Under the pieces are notes generated by a model. That model was not told where the DNA came from. It saw nothing but the letters and a program-made list of their open reading frames with translations, and searched no databases. DNA of 64,000 bases from Oceanisphaera arctica (GTDB taxonomy: Bacteria; Pseudomonadota; Gammaproteobacteria; Enterobacterales; Aeromonadaceae). Positions within the stretch are counted from its first letter, which is position 1. The number at the start of each line of letters is the position of its first letter. The stretch is taken from assembly GCF_002936955.1 (NCBI RefSeq), contig NZ_MPZM01000003.1, forward strand, positions 92,912 to 156,911, given 5' to 3'. Shown in pieces: positions 56,821-64,000 of the stretch. Made by a program: the position numbers and the translations under genes.

Positions 56821-57872
56821 GATGCCATTTTGTGGGGCCTGCTGTATGAAACGAAACCTGTTAGGACAACCGCTGACAGCCGAAGAGGTCATCACTCTGG
56901 AAGAGATGTCAAAGCATCATCCTTTCCCGGACTTCAGGCGAAGAGCACTGGCGCTACTCGCACTGAATGATGGCGTTACCGTTGTGCAGATTACCCTGAT
57001 GTTTCGGATGAGCGATCAGCCGATTTACAACTGGACAAAAGGCTGGCGAACCAAGGGATTGGCTGGCATTTTGACTGGTCATAAAGGAGGCCGACCTCCC
57101 AAGCTGACGGCTGACATGCTGGATGCTGCCGCAGACATCGCTCGCGCTGAGCCACTGACGCTAGCCAAGATTGCTGCGCGTGTCCGTGACCTCTATCCTG
57201 ATGCCCCTTCATTTAGTTTGGATCGCCTTTCTGCTGGACTGAGAGCCAGAAAGCTTTCTTTCAAACGAACTCGGCTCAGTCTCGAAAAAAAAGAGACGAA
57301 GTCGCCTTCCAAGAAGCAAAAGGCCGCTTGGCGGGATATCGAGAGGTGGCCAAGGCAAGAAAAATAGAGCTTTTCTACTGCGATGAAAGTGGCTTCTCCT
57401 GTATACCGAATGTACAGCGAGCCTGGTCACCTCTCGGTGTGACGCATCTCGCTGATGCCAGCGTCGGACGTAAACGCGTGAATGTGATTGGCGCACTGGA
57501 TTATGCCACTGGGGCGTTACACTTTGAGCTTTTTGAGCACTCGGTGAAACGGCAGCATGTCGTTCCATTTTTAGATAAATTGGCACAATCATCCTGTCAG
57601 GATAAAGTCACTATCGTGGTGATGGATAATGCATCCATTCATCACTTTATTGACCCAGCGATGCGCGATAAGTGGCTGTATGAATACCTGTTTGTGCTGC
57701 TTTATCTACCGCCATACAGCCCTGAATTGAATCTGATCGAAATCTTATGGAAACAGGCGAAATATCACTGGCGCAGCTTGATTTCCTGGAGCAAAGACAA
57801 GTTAGTAAATGAAGTATCAACTCTACTCAAGGGAGTTGGGAGTGATTTCCACATAAGTTATGCTTGATTACT
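56821..57872 (+). mobile_element. IS630-family insertion sequence, 1052 bp
   Basis: Ends are fixed by the restored effector frame and the TA target duplication typical of IS630/Tc1-mariner. It carries a single transposase in two frames. Clear terminal inverted repeats were not visible by eye: the outer TTTTGTGG (left) and CTTATGTGG (right, other strand) are only weakly alike and offset by eight bases, so one tip may have been trimmed or diverged. Confidence 0.82.
56846..57867 (+). CDS. IS630 transposase (two frames joined by -1 frameshift)
   Basis: The first frame starts MKRNLLGQPLTAEEVITLEE, holds the HTH domains (LMFRMSDQPIYNWTKGW), and ends at 57367. The second reads KRDEVAFQEAKGRLAGYREV and carries the DDE core: FYCDESGFS, VVMDNASIHH and YSPELNLIEILWK. 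They meet at a run of eight A (57285-57292); a -1 slip there gives one protein of about 340 residues, the family length. It may be programmed frameshifting, known in IS families, or a decay mutation. Confidence 0.85.
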
Positions 57873-57992
57873 TACTTTGATTTGAAAACCAGTTGACACA
57901 GGTCTTCCCATGAATCCCCGTCAAAAGTTCCGTATTTAGTCTGGATCATTTATTAATTCCAAAGTCCATTGTGCCTTCAACGCTATGGCCTG

Positions 57993-58070
57993 CCATAACA
58001 TTTTAATAGTGCGCATGCGCATATTTCTCCATCACACCAACTCACTTTTCACCCATAAGTTTATGATAGT
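57993..58070. other. attI site of integron platform 2
   Basis: The core CCATAAC (GTTATGG on the other strand) is followed by AACATTTTAATAGTG then GCATGCGCATA, the same as platform 1 with one mismatch in 27. The first cassette begins immediately to the left. Confidence 0.78.
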
Positions 58071-58290
58071 AAAATGATTCTTACTCGTCAGCCGTATAAG
58101 GTGATGTGCAAAAACACGCATGCGTGATATCAACAGGCGCGTGCGCACTATCCACAAAGCCCTGCCGTTAACCAGCTCAGATCATGAGCGTTTTTAAGGC
58201 CTGGCTTGCTGTACACGCGCATACGTTGTTGATAGTGCGCACCGAGCTCTTGAATCCGAAAATATACTGTATAAAACCTTAGTCATCCCC
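58070..58290. other. orphan integron leader without integrase
   Basis: GCTGTACACGCGCA at 58208 and GTTGATA at 58228, then ACTGTATA near 58266, follow the same order and nearly the same spacing as in platform 1 (12764, 12784 and the LexA box at 12823). The LexA-like box has only its left half (CTGT) intact. No integrase frame follows. Confidence 0.65.
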
Positions 58291-58710
58291 TCATATGAGC
58301 CGCGCTACGCCTGGGTTTGAGGGCGTCATAGCAAGAAATGACCAAACTATCGTTACTACCGCACAACTTAGAAAAATGGCCCCACCCCAGGTTCAATGCG
58401 GTACTCAGCGGATTTCGGGGTTAGTGCATATTTAGTTTATGCAGCTAACATGGCGCGATCTGCTATTAAAATGAGGGGATTTCTAAGGTATAAAACAGCA
58501 GTTTTTTGCTTTGGCCACGCTACCGCCCGGATCTTACGGGCGATCTGGCCTCTCCCTTCCCTGTTTGTGAGGCGCTGTCGCCGATCTTAAATTGAACTCG
58601 AATGAAGCCTTGCATTATAAGGGGCTGAGATTGCAAAATGGAAGAGTGAAGGATGATTCCGTGGGGCTGCCTTTTTGTTCGACGTATGCCGCGAGCCAGT
58701 GCCGGCCTTC

Positions 58711-58785
58711 AGCAACACCCCCACCCGCCTCCCCCTGGCGTAACACCGCCGTTATGCCTGTTGGGCCGCTGCCAAGGGGGAGGAG
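58711..58785. repeat. 75-bp direct repeat, copy A
   Basis: Begins AGCAACACCCCCACC and ends GCCAAGGGGGAGGAG; CCTCCCCCTGGC and GCCAAGGGGGAGG form a stem. It is repeated in the same orientation at 61187-61262, beyond the amidohydrolase gene, with one extra C. The surrounding 58290-59208 stretch holds no convincing gene. Confidence 0.85.
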
Positions 58786-58828
58786 CAGTTCGATGTTCGG
58801 GGTTAATTCCGTTTACAGGTCACGCCGG

Positions 58829-58849
58829 GATTAGCAGGAGGATAAAGGG
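58829..58849. repeat. 21-bp direct repeat, copy A
   Basis: GATTAGCAGGAGGATAAAGGG occurs here and at 61018-61038 in the same orientation, flanking the amidohydrolase gene. Confidence 0.85.
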
Positions 58850-59208
58850 AGTGGCTCGGCCGACCTTCCGTTTCAGGGACGAAAAGTGCTCCTGCCGTTC
58901 CGGCATTCCCACCATACATCGCGATGCAGATAATATGTCCGAACCGAGCTTGATCGCGATGACGAGCTGTTTCACCCTGCATCCAGATAAAACCACCCAC
59001 ACAGAACGAGGGAGGCTTCACCTGGCACTAATGGCACCTCACCACTGGCACTACTTCCTTTCATCCGCATCGTATCTGATATCGACATTGCTAACTTATG
59101 GTTAACTTTTTGTTAGCAATTGGTAGCTTTGGGATTTATCGGCCATGACTGATCGTCAATTACCTGCTCAGCTGAACCAGTATGAACAGATGTATACAAG
59201 AGGAACAT

Positions 59209-60975
59209 ATGGATATGGATAACGCATTACGCAAGGTTTCCAGCCTGGCTCTGCTCATGGCACCGCTGATGGCATTTGGCGCCACCGCCAACCAGGATGG
59301 CACAGCCGAAACCATCTATCACAATGCCAAGGTCGTGACCGTCAATGACAGCTTCGAGATTGCCGAGGCTGTGGCGGTAAAAAACGGCCATATCATGGCG
59401 GTCGGCAGTAACAGTCAGATCCAGGCACTGGCCTCAACAGATACCAAACTGGTCGACCTGCACGGCAAGACCCTGCTGCCCGGCTTCTATGATGGCCATA
59501 TTCATGTGGGTACTGGTGCCCGACCGTTTGGCGCCACCTTTAATGTTCCCACCCCGGATCAACTCGGTGAGGTGTTAGCTGAACAGGCTGCCAAAGTGCC
59601 GGCAGGTGAATGGCTGGTGGGCGTGATGAATCGCCCTTACTGTCATATGAAGATGCCCAACCGCTGGGAGCTGGATGCCATCGTCCCCGATCACCCTGTG
59701 ATGCTGGCCTGTGGCGTACTGAAGCTAACACTAAACTCTCAAGCCATCGGCAAGGCCGGCCTGAGTAAAGACACACCCGAGCCAAAAGATGGCCTGATTG
59801 TCCGCGATGAACAGGGAGAGCCCCTGGGCGTGCTGACCATGGGTGCCCGGAGTTATGCCCTCGGTGTTATTCCCAAGCCCTCTCTCAGTGATGAGCAAGC
59901 CCGGGAAAACCTGCGTGCCCAGCTGAAGAAGTTTCCACCCATGGGCGTCACCAGTGTCAACGTCGCCGGCGTCCGGCCCAACGAACTGCGCCTGATCCAG
60001 GATGTCTATGCCCGATGGGGTGATGAGCTACCCCGGGCAACCCTACAGATTTTCATGTTTCCCGGTTATGACCATGTTGAAACCAGCCTGGCCGAAATAG
60101 AAGGCCTTGGCTTTCACTCGGGCATCGGGGATCAGCGGCTGAAGCTGGGCGCCATCAAGATGGCCATGGATGGAGCCATTGCCGTGCCCGATTTCAAGAC
60201 CATTGAACCTTATGACAGCCAGGTCAGCTTTGACGAACACGGCCCCTGGGAGAATCACGACGGTCATTTCGATGGTGTCACAGTCATCCCTCAGGATAAC
60301 CTGTACAAAGTCGGCAAGCGTGCCCATGAACTGGGTTGGCAGCTGGGTATCCACACCATAGGTGATGCCGCCGCGGTACAGGCGGTAGAAGTACTGGAGC
60401 GGATCCTCAAGGAAAGTCCGAAGAAAGACCACCGCCATCACCTGCATCACCTGACCATTCGTCCCCCCGAAGCCACCCTGGCCAAGATCGCCGACCTGGA
60501 TATCATTGTCGATACCCAGCCCAACTACACCTACTACAACAACGCCTTTATGCTGGCCGCCGTTAGCGGAGAACGACTGGAAAGACAGAATCCCCAGCGC
60601 TCGCTGCTGGATCACGGCATCAAGATAGCCTACGGCTCTGATGGTCTGCCCCACGGTCCTTTGCTCGGAATCTGGGCTGCCACCACCCGCATAGGCTACG
60701 ATGGCAAGGTCTATGGCGCCGAAGAAGCCATCAAGGTCGAGGAAGCCATCCGAGCCTATACCCAGGGGCCTGCCTACCTGACCTTCGATGAAAATGAACG
60801 CGGCTCAATTGAAGAGGGTAAGGTAGCCGACATGGTGGTGCTGGCGGAAGATCCGCTGACAATCGATCCCCTGAAGCTGCGGGATGTGGCCGTCGAGAAG
60901 ACCATAGTAGCGGGTGAAGAGGTATTTGCGGGCTCCCATGTCGAGCCCTATTACCAACTGCCGCCGGCCCTCTGA
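59209..60975 (+). CDS. YtcJ-like amidohydrolase, exported
   Basis: From ATG 59209 (GAGGAAC upstream) the 588-residue protein has a signal peptide (LALLMAPLMAFGATA). It contains the Amidohydro_3 pattern: LLPGFYDGHIHVG with the first zinc His pair, GWQLGIHTIGDAA with the next His, and AYGSDGLPHG with the catalytic Asp. The family includes metal-dependent amide and imide hydrolases; the substrate is unknown. It stands alone between repeat arrays. Confidence 0.85.
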   Translation: MDMDNALRKVSSLALLMAPLMAFGATANQDGTAETIYHNAKVVTVNDSFEIAEAVAVKNGHIMAVGSNSQIQALASTDTKLVDLHGKTLLPGFYDGHIHVGTGARPFGATFNVPTPDQLGEVLAEQAAKVPAGEWLVGVMNRPYCHMKMPNRWELDAIVPDHPVMLACGVLKLTLNSQAIGKAGLSKDTPEPKDGLIVRDEQGEPLGVLTMGARSYALGVIPKPSLSDEQARENLRAQLKKFPPMGVTSVNVAGVRPNELRLIQDVYARWGDELPRATLQIFMFPGYDHVETSLAEIEGLGFHSGIGDQRLKLGAIKMAMDGAIAVPDFKTIEPYDSQVSFDEHGPWENHDGHFDGVTVIPQDNLYKVGKRAHELGWQLGIHTIGDAAAVQAVEVLERILKESPKKDHRHHLHHLTIRPPEATLAKIADLDIIVDTQPNYTYYNNAFMLAAVSGERLERQNPQRSLLDHGIKIAYGSDGLPHGPLLGIWAATTRIGYDGKVYGAEEAIKVEEAIRAYTQGPAYLTFDENERGSIEEGKVADMVVLAEDPLTIDPLKLRDVAVEKTIVAGEEVFAGSHVEPYYQLPPAL

Positions 60976-61017
60976 ATCCACTGCCGTGCAGACATAGGAT
61001 AAATACTCCCACACCGA

Positions 61018-61038
61018 GATTAGCAGGAGGATAAAGGG
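61018..61038. repeat. 21-bp direct repeat, copy B
   Basis: Second copy of GATTAGCAGGAGGATAAAGGG, 43 bases after the amidohydrolase stop. Confidence 0.85.
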
Positions 61039-61092
61039 CTCGGCTCAGTGTAGCCGGCCCTTTGCCCGACGAGGCCCGAGTTGCCCACATAC

Positions 61093-61130
61093 AAAAAGCC
61101 CCGCTGCCTTTCGGTTGTGGGGCCTTGTTT
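61093..61130. terminator. terminator hairpin, distal
   Basis: AAAAAGCCCCGC facing GTGGGGCCTTGTTT around CTTTCGGTT. Almost identical to the hairpin at 61315-61350. It may end the amidohydrolase transcript. Confidence 0.65.
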
Positions 61131-61152
61131 GTTTATTGAAGGTGCCGATAAA

Positions 61153-61176
61153 GGTCCACTGAAGTGGACCCTACGG
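61153..61176. repeat. 24-bp palindromic repeat, copy 1
   Basis: GGTCCACTGAAGTGGACC followed by CTACGG. An identical 24-base copy is at 61375-61398. Confidence 0.85.
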
Positions 61177-61186
61177 TAAGACTGAT

Positions 61187-61262
61187 AGCAACACCCCCAC
61201 CCCGCCTCCCCCTGGCGTAACACCGCCGTTATGCCTGTTGGGCCGCTGCCAAGGGGGAGGAG
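61187..61262. repeat. 75-bp direct repeat, copy B
   Basis: Second copy of the 58711-58785 repeat, differing by one extra C. Together with the 21-bp repeat it brackets the amidohydrolase gene. Confidence 0.85.
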
Positions 61263-61314
61263 TTGTTCGGCGCGTGGCATAGGTGAAGGTGTCTACCTGG
61301 GGATGACGAGATCT

Positions 61315-61350
61315 AAAAAGCCCCGCGGCCTTTCGGTTGCGGGGCTTTGT
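61315..61350. terminator. terminator hairpin near mukB
   Basis: AAAAAGCCCCGCGGCC facing GTTGCGGGGCTTTGTTTT around TTTCG. It is bidirectional and probably ends the mukB transcript from the right. Confidence 0.75.
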
Positions 61351-61374
61351 TTTCTTGTTTAACACCTTGTTGAA

Positions 61375-61398
61375 GGTCCACTGAAGTGGACCCTACGG
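61375..61398. repeat. 24-bp palindromic repeat, copy 2
   Basis: Identical to the copy at 61153-61176. It lies 60 bases from the mukB stop. Confidence 0.85.
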
Positions 61399-61456
61399 CA
61401 AAACACTTTAGTATTGCTCATGTTCCGCCAGCTATTGCTGGCGGAACCCTTCGGCG

Positions 61457-64000
61457 TTACACCACCGCTTCGGCGGCGAAGCCGCGCAGGCCCACTACGT
61501 GTACGTGTTCCTGCTTGCCGTGTACCTTGCGGATCAGCTTGTAGGTGGTGCCTTTTTCCGGGCTGATGTTCTCGGGCGCGGCAATCAGCAGCTGCATGTC
61601 CTGGCGTTCGCACAACTCGAACAGGGTGGCGATGGAGCGAGCATCCAGTCGTGCCGCTTCGTCCAGGAACAACAGGCGACAGGGTTTCACCTCCTTGTTG
61701 CGCAGATGACGGGATTCTTCCTCCCAGCTCTGCAGCACCATCAGCAGAATGGCCTGACCGGTACCTATGGCCTCGCCGGTAGAAAGCGCCCCGCTTTCGG
61801 CACGTAGCCAGCCGTCGGCACCACGCTGCACTTCTATGTCCAGATCCAGATAGTTGCGATAATCCAGCAAGGCCTGGCCCAGCACCTGCGGGCTGCGATC
61901 CCCCTGCTCCAGCTGCGGATTCAGCCGCTGGAACAGCTTGCCCATGGCCTCGGAGAAGCTCAGTTCCTTGCTGCTGAACAGGTCCTGATGGCGGCCTTCC
62001 GGATCGCTCAGGGCTTCCAGCAGGCGGCCATAGGTATCGCGAATGTTCACGTTCAGCCGCACCCCGGCCACCAGACCGAAGCTGATGTTCTGCAGCCCCT
62101 GGTTGAGCTGGCGAATGCGGTTCTGCTCGCGGCGGATAATGGTGTTGATCTTGGCCGCCACCTCCACGGAAGACAGCGACAGCTGGCCCTCGCGCAGTTG
62201 CAGCTCGTCCGCCAGGCGGCCCAGCTCCACTTCCATCTCTTCCAGCGCTTCCACCGGATCGTCGGCCCGGATGATGTCGTGCCGGATGCGCGCCTTGAGG
62301 TGGCTGAACACCAGAATGTAGAACTGCACCTTCTGCAGTGTGTTGCGGTTACCCTCGCTCAGGCGCAGGGCATCGCGCAGCTCTTCGTCGTGGGCCACCG
62401 CCATGCGCAGGGCGCCCAGCGCCTTGTCGGAAATGGAACGCAGCTCGTCCGCATCCAGATACGCAAGCTCCGGCCGGGCCAGACGCCGCTCCACATCGTG
62501 GTCCCGTGCCAGTCGCGCCACCCTGGCCCAGTTGGCCTTGTGAGCCACCAGCGCCTTGCGGGCGGCAAAATAGCCCTGGCCGTCTTTGCCCAGACGCTGA
62601 CTCAAAGATTCGACTTCGCGCTTGCTCACCTGGCGCTGGGCCTCGGTCTGGCTGCGCTTGCCACGGGTGTGCACCAGCTCGTTCTCGATGGAACGCTTGG
62701 CCTCCCGGGCCTTGTCTTCCATGTCGGGCGCAAGCGTGATGCCCAAGGCATTCAGCTCGTCGCGGAATTCGTTCAGGGTCTGGCTTCTGGCATCCCGACC
62801 GGTCACTAAGGCGGTGCGGGCCTGCAGCGCATCGGTCAGGCGACCGTTCAGCTGCTCGGCGCGTGCACCGGCTTTGCGGCGGGCATCGATCGCCTGCACC
62901 AGCTTGGCCTTGAGGCTGTCGTTCATGGCCGAGCTCTGATCCAGCAATTGCTCGGCATCCGCATAGGCCAGGTGCGGCAGTCGGGCTACCAGCTGGGTCA
63001 GGGTGTAGGTGCGGTTGCGGGCCTCACGCAGCTCGGCTTCGGCCTCGGCCACCTGCTGTTGCAGGGCGTCGAATCCGGCGGGATCCTGGCGCAATACCTG
63101 TACCTGCTCGGCCAACCGACCCAGTCGCTGGCCGTGGGCGGCCATAAAGTCGCGGGCCAGGTCCAGCTGGGCCATTTCTTCCCGGGCGGCGGCCAGACGC
63201 TGGGCCTGGCCCTCGTCGGCCAGCAAATCCGCCAACGGCAACAGCTTGTGCAGCAAGGCCTGCTGTTCGCGCAACTGGTTGCGGCGGGACTGCCACTGAT
63301 CCCGCTGGCCGGCGATGGTGGTCAGCTCTTGTTCCAGCTGATGCTGCTGGGCGGCCAGCTCTTCCAGCGCGGCTTCCGGGTTGTCGCCAAAGGCCAGTTG
63401 CAGACCCTGGCTAACAAATTCACTCAGCTGATGATAAAGACGGCTGTGCTTTTGCTGGGCGAAGGCGGACTCCGCATAGCGGGCGCTGACGGTTTCCAGC
63501 TCGGCGCTCAGCTGCATTATTTTGGCCTCGCGGGCGGCGCGGCCAAACATGGGCTCGGTCGGAAAACGGGAATAACGCAGCTGGCGTTCGCCGTTTTTCA
63601 CCCAGATGGCGCCGTCCAGCTCGGTGGCGTGCAACAGGTCTTCGTCGAAGGCATCCGGGTTGCCCTGGATCAGGTAAAGATCCGCCGGGCAGGACTCCAG
63701 CGCCTGCAACTGTTCCAGCGCCGCCTGAGGGTCGGCCACCACTATGCCGTTGCGGGCCGGGCCATACAGCGCCTCGTAATAGGGGGCGTCGTCTACCGCT
63801 ATGTCGTCGTACACGTCGGCCAGCAAGGTGCCGCCCAGCTGTTCGCACAGGGCGATGAGGCGCGGATCAGCGTCGACACCGCTACTCAGGCTGCGAATTT
63901 GCTGCTCCAGCTGCTGCTTGGCAGTCAGAGATTGCTGCTTGCTCTGCTCGGCCTGATGCTCGTCGCGCAGCGCCTGCTGCATGGCGGCGGTGACCTCATT
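61457..64000 (-). CDS. mukB: chromosome partition protein MukB, C-terminal part
   Basis: The frame is open to the window edge, so the gene begins beyond 64000; about 847 of roughly 1480 residues are visible. The start of the visible part contains the hinge (LCEQLGGTLLADVYDDIA, YYEALYGPARNGIVVADP), followed by the second coiled-coil arm and the C-terminal head with the ABC signature SGALSTGEAIGTGQAI and Walker B CRLLFLDEAARLD. MukB with MukE and MukF forms the SMC condensin of gammaproteobacteria. mukF and mukE would lie upstream beyond the window. Confidence 0.95.
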   Translation of the reverse strand, partial: NEVTAAMQQALRDEHQAEQSKQQSLTAKQQLEQQIRSLSSGVDADPRLIALCEQLGGTLLADVYDDIAVDDAPYYEALYGPARNGIVVADPQAALEQLQALESCPADLYLIQGNPDAFDEDLLHATELDGAIWVKNGERQLRYSRFPTEPMFGRAAREAKIMQLSAELETVSARYAESAFAQQKHSRLYHQLSEFVSQGLQLAFGDNPEAALEELAAQQHQLEQELTTIAGQRDQWQSRRNQLREQQALLHKLLPLADLLADEGQAQRLAAAREEMAQLDLARDFMAAHGQRLGRLAEQVQVLRQDPAGFDALQQQVAEAEAELREARNRTYTLTQLVARLPHLAYADAEQLLDQSSAMNDSLKAKLVQAIDARRKAGARAEQLNGRLTDALQARTALVTGRDARSQTLNEFRDELNALGITLAPDMEDKAREAKRSIENELVHTRGKRSQTEAQRQVSKREVESLSQRLGKDGQGYFAARKALVAHKANWARVARLARDHDVERRLARPELAYLDADELRSISDKALGALRMAVAHDEELRDALRLSEGNRNTLQKVQFYILVFSHLKARIRHDIIRADDPVEALEEMEVELGRLADELQLREGQLSLSSVEVAAKINTIIRREQNRIRQLNQGLQNISFGLVAGVRLNVNIRDTYGRLLEALSDPEGRHQDLFSSKELSFSEAMGKLFQRLNPQLEQGDRSPQVLGQALLDYRNYLDLDIEVQRGADGWLRAESGALSTGEAIGTGQAILLMVLQSWEEESRHLRNKEVKPCRLLFLDEAARLDARSIATLFELCERQDMQLLIAAPENISPEKGTTYKLIRKVHGKQEHVHVVGLRGFAAEAVV

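Larger units (their letters stand above)
56819..57874. repeat. TA target duplication flanking the IS element
   Basis: TA at 56819-56820 and TA at 57873-57874 bracket the element. Removing one copy with the IS rebuilds AAGTATGAT, restoring Lys-Tyr-Asp in the effector frame. Confidence 0.85.
55933..57949 (-). pseudogene. ABC-3C effector gene interrupted by IS630
   Basis: The 5' part starts at ATG 57949: MIQTKYGTFDGDSWEDLCQL then VFKSK, up to 57875. After the IS the frame resumes YDDSINPLRLCRITYKDQQY and runs to the stop at 55933. Rejoined at the TA, the gene encodes 320 residues. VASPGDFGIEGFTKLDGVAF followed by QCYCP looks like a PD-(D/E)xK nuclease-type motif with the usual Lys replaced by Tyr. 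The part downstream of the IS could be read from an internal start, but the first 25 codons are separated. Inactive as it stands. Confidence 0.82.

Noticed and set aside
58396..59105. Several small frames between the second integron and the amidohydrolase
   Set aside because: They run through the direct repeats and show no protein-like pattern or ribosome sites.

Overview
The window is chromosomal DNA from a gammaproteobacterium, most likely an Aeromonadaceae-type marine relative (Oceanimonas, Zobellella or Oceanisphaera-like). I infer this from a complete hisGDCBHAFI operon with a histidine leader peptide, a Tus replication-terminus protein, MukB, PqiABC and the style of the housekeeping genes. 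The genus is a guess; no database search was possible.

Layout. 1-7.4 kb: his leader/attenuator and all eight his genes, tightly overlapped, ending in a strong terminator. 7.7-8.6 kb: an M14 metallopeptidase. 8.7-13.6 kb: an AT-rich chromosomal integron with six small cassettes separated by attC sites, an attI core, a LexA box and a dead integron integrase. 13.8-25.9 kb: PhoD, Tus with a candidate Ter site, a Fur-box MFS exporter, AspC, PqiABC, an MscS channel, a coiled-coil protein and cytochrome P460. 26-37.7 kb: an AraC relic, a small barrel protein, DUF1289, STAS-like and phosphatase genes, a purine cluster (LysR, deaminase, NCS2 permease), a Dph6-like ligase, a cytochrome c lipoprotein, a P-type ATPase, a UPF0158 protein and a PepSY-like protein. 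37.9-43.8 kb: a truncated DMT transporter, then LysR and a divergent 5-oxoproline operon (DUF1445, pxpABC, NRAMP-like transporter). 43.9-52.5 kb: DUF1622, a lipoprotein, a broken mscL, RluA, a DEAD-box helicase, YjdM, LysE, LysR/EamA and an orphan amino-acid binding protein. 52.5-58.3 kb: a second integron remnant. 59.2-61 kb: an amidohydrolase bracketed by repeats. 61.5-64 kb: the C-terminal part of mukB, running off the window.

The main discovery is the pair of integron platforms about 45 kb apart, in the same orientation. Both have the same attI-proximal sequence and the same spacing of leader motifs. The left one keeps a LexA-controlled integrase that is now a pseudogene. The right one has lost the integrase but keeps two cassettes. 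The attI-proximal cassette of the right platform is a three-gene ABC-three-component (ABC-3C) defence-like operon (nuclease-like effector, middle component, SMC/RecF-type ATPase); the second encodes an AbiC-like membrane protein. An IS630-family element has inserted precisely at a TA inside codon 26 of the effector gene. Removing it restores a 320-residue effector reading frame, so the effector is inactivated while the ATPase and middle component remain open.

Cassette limits rest on a check visible in the sequence: the bases that open each cassette are complementary to those that close it, in all eight cassettes of the two arrays.
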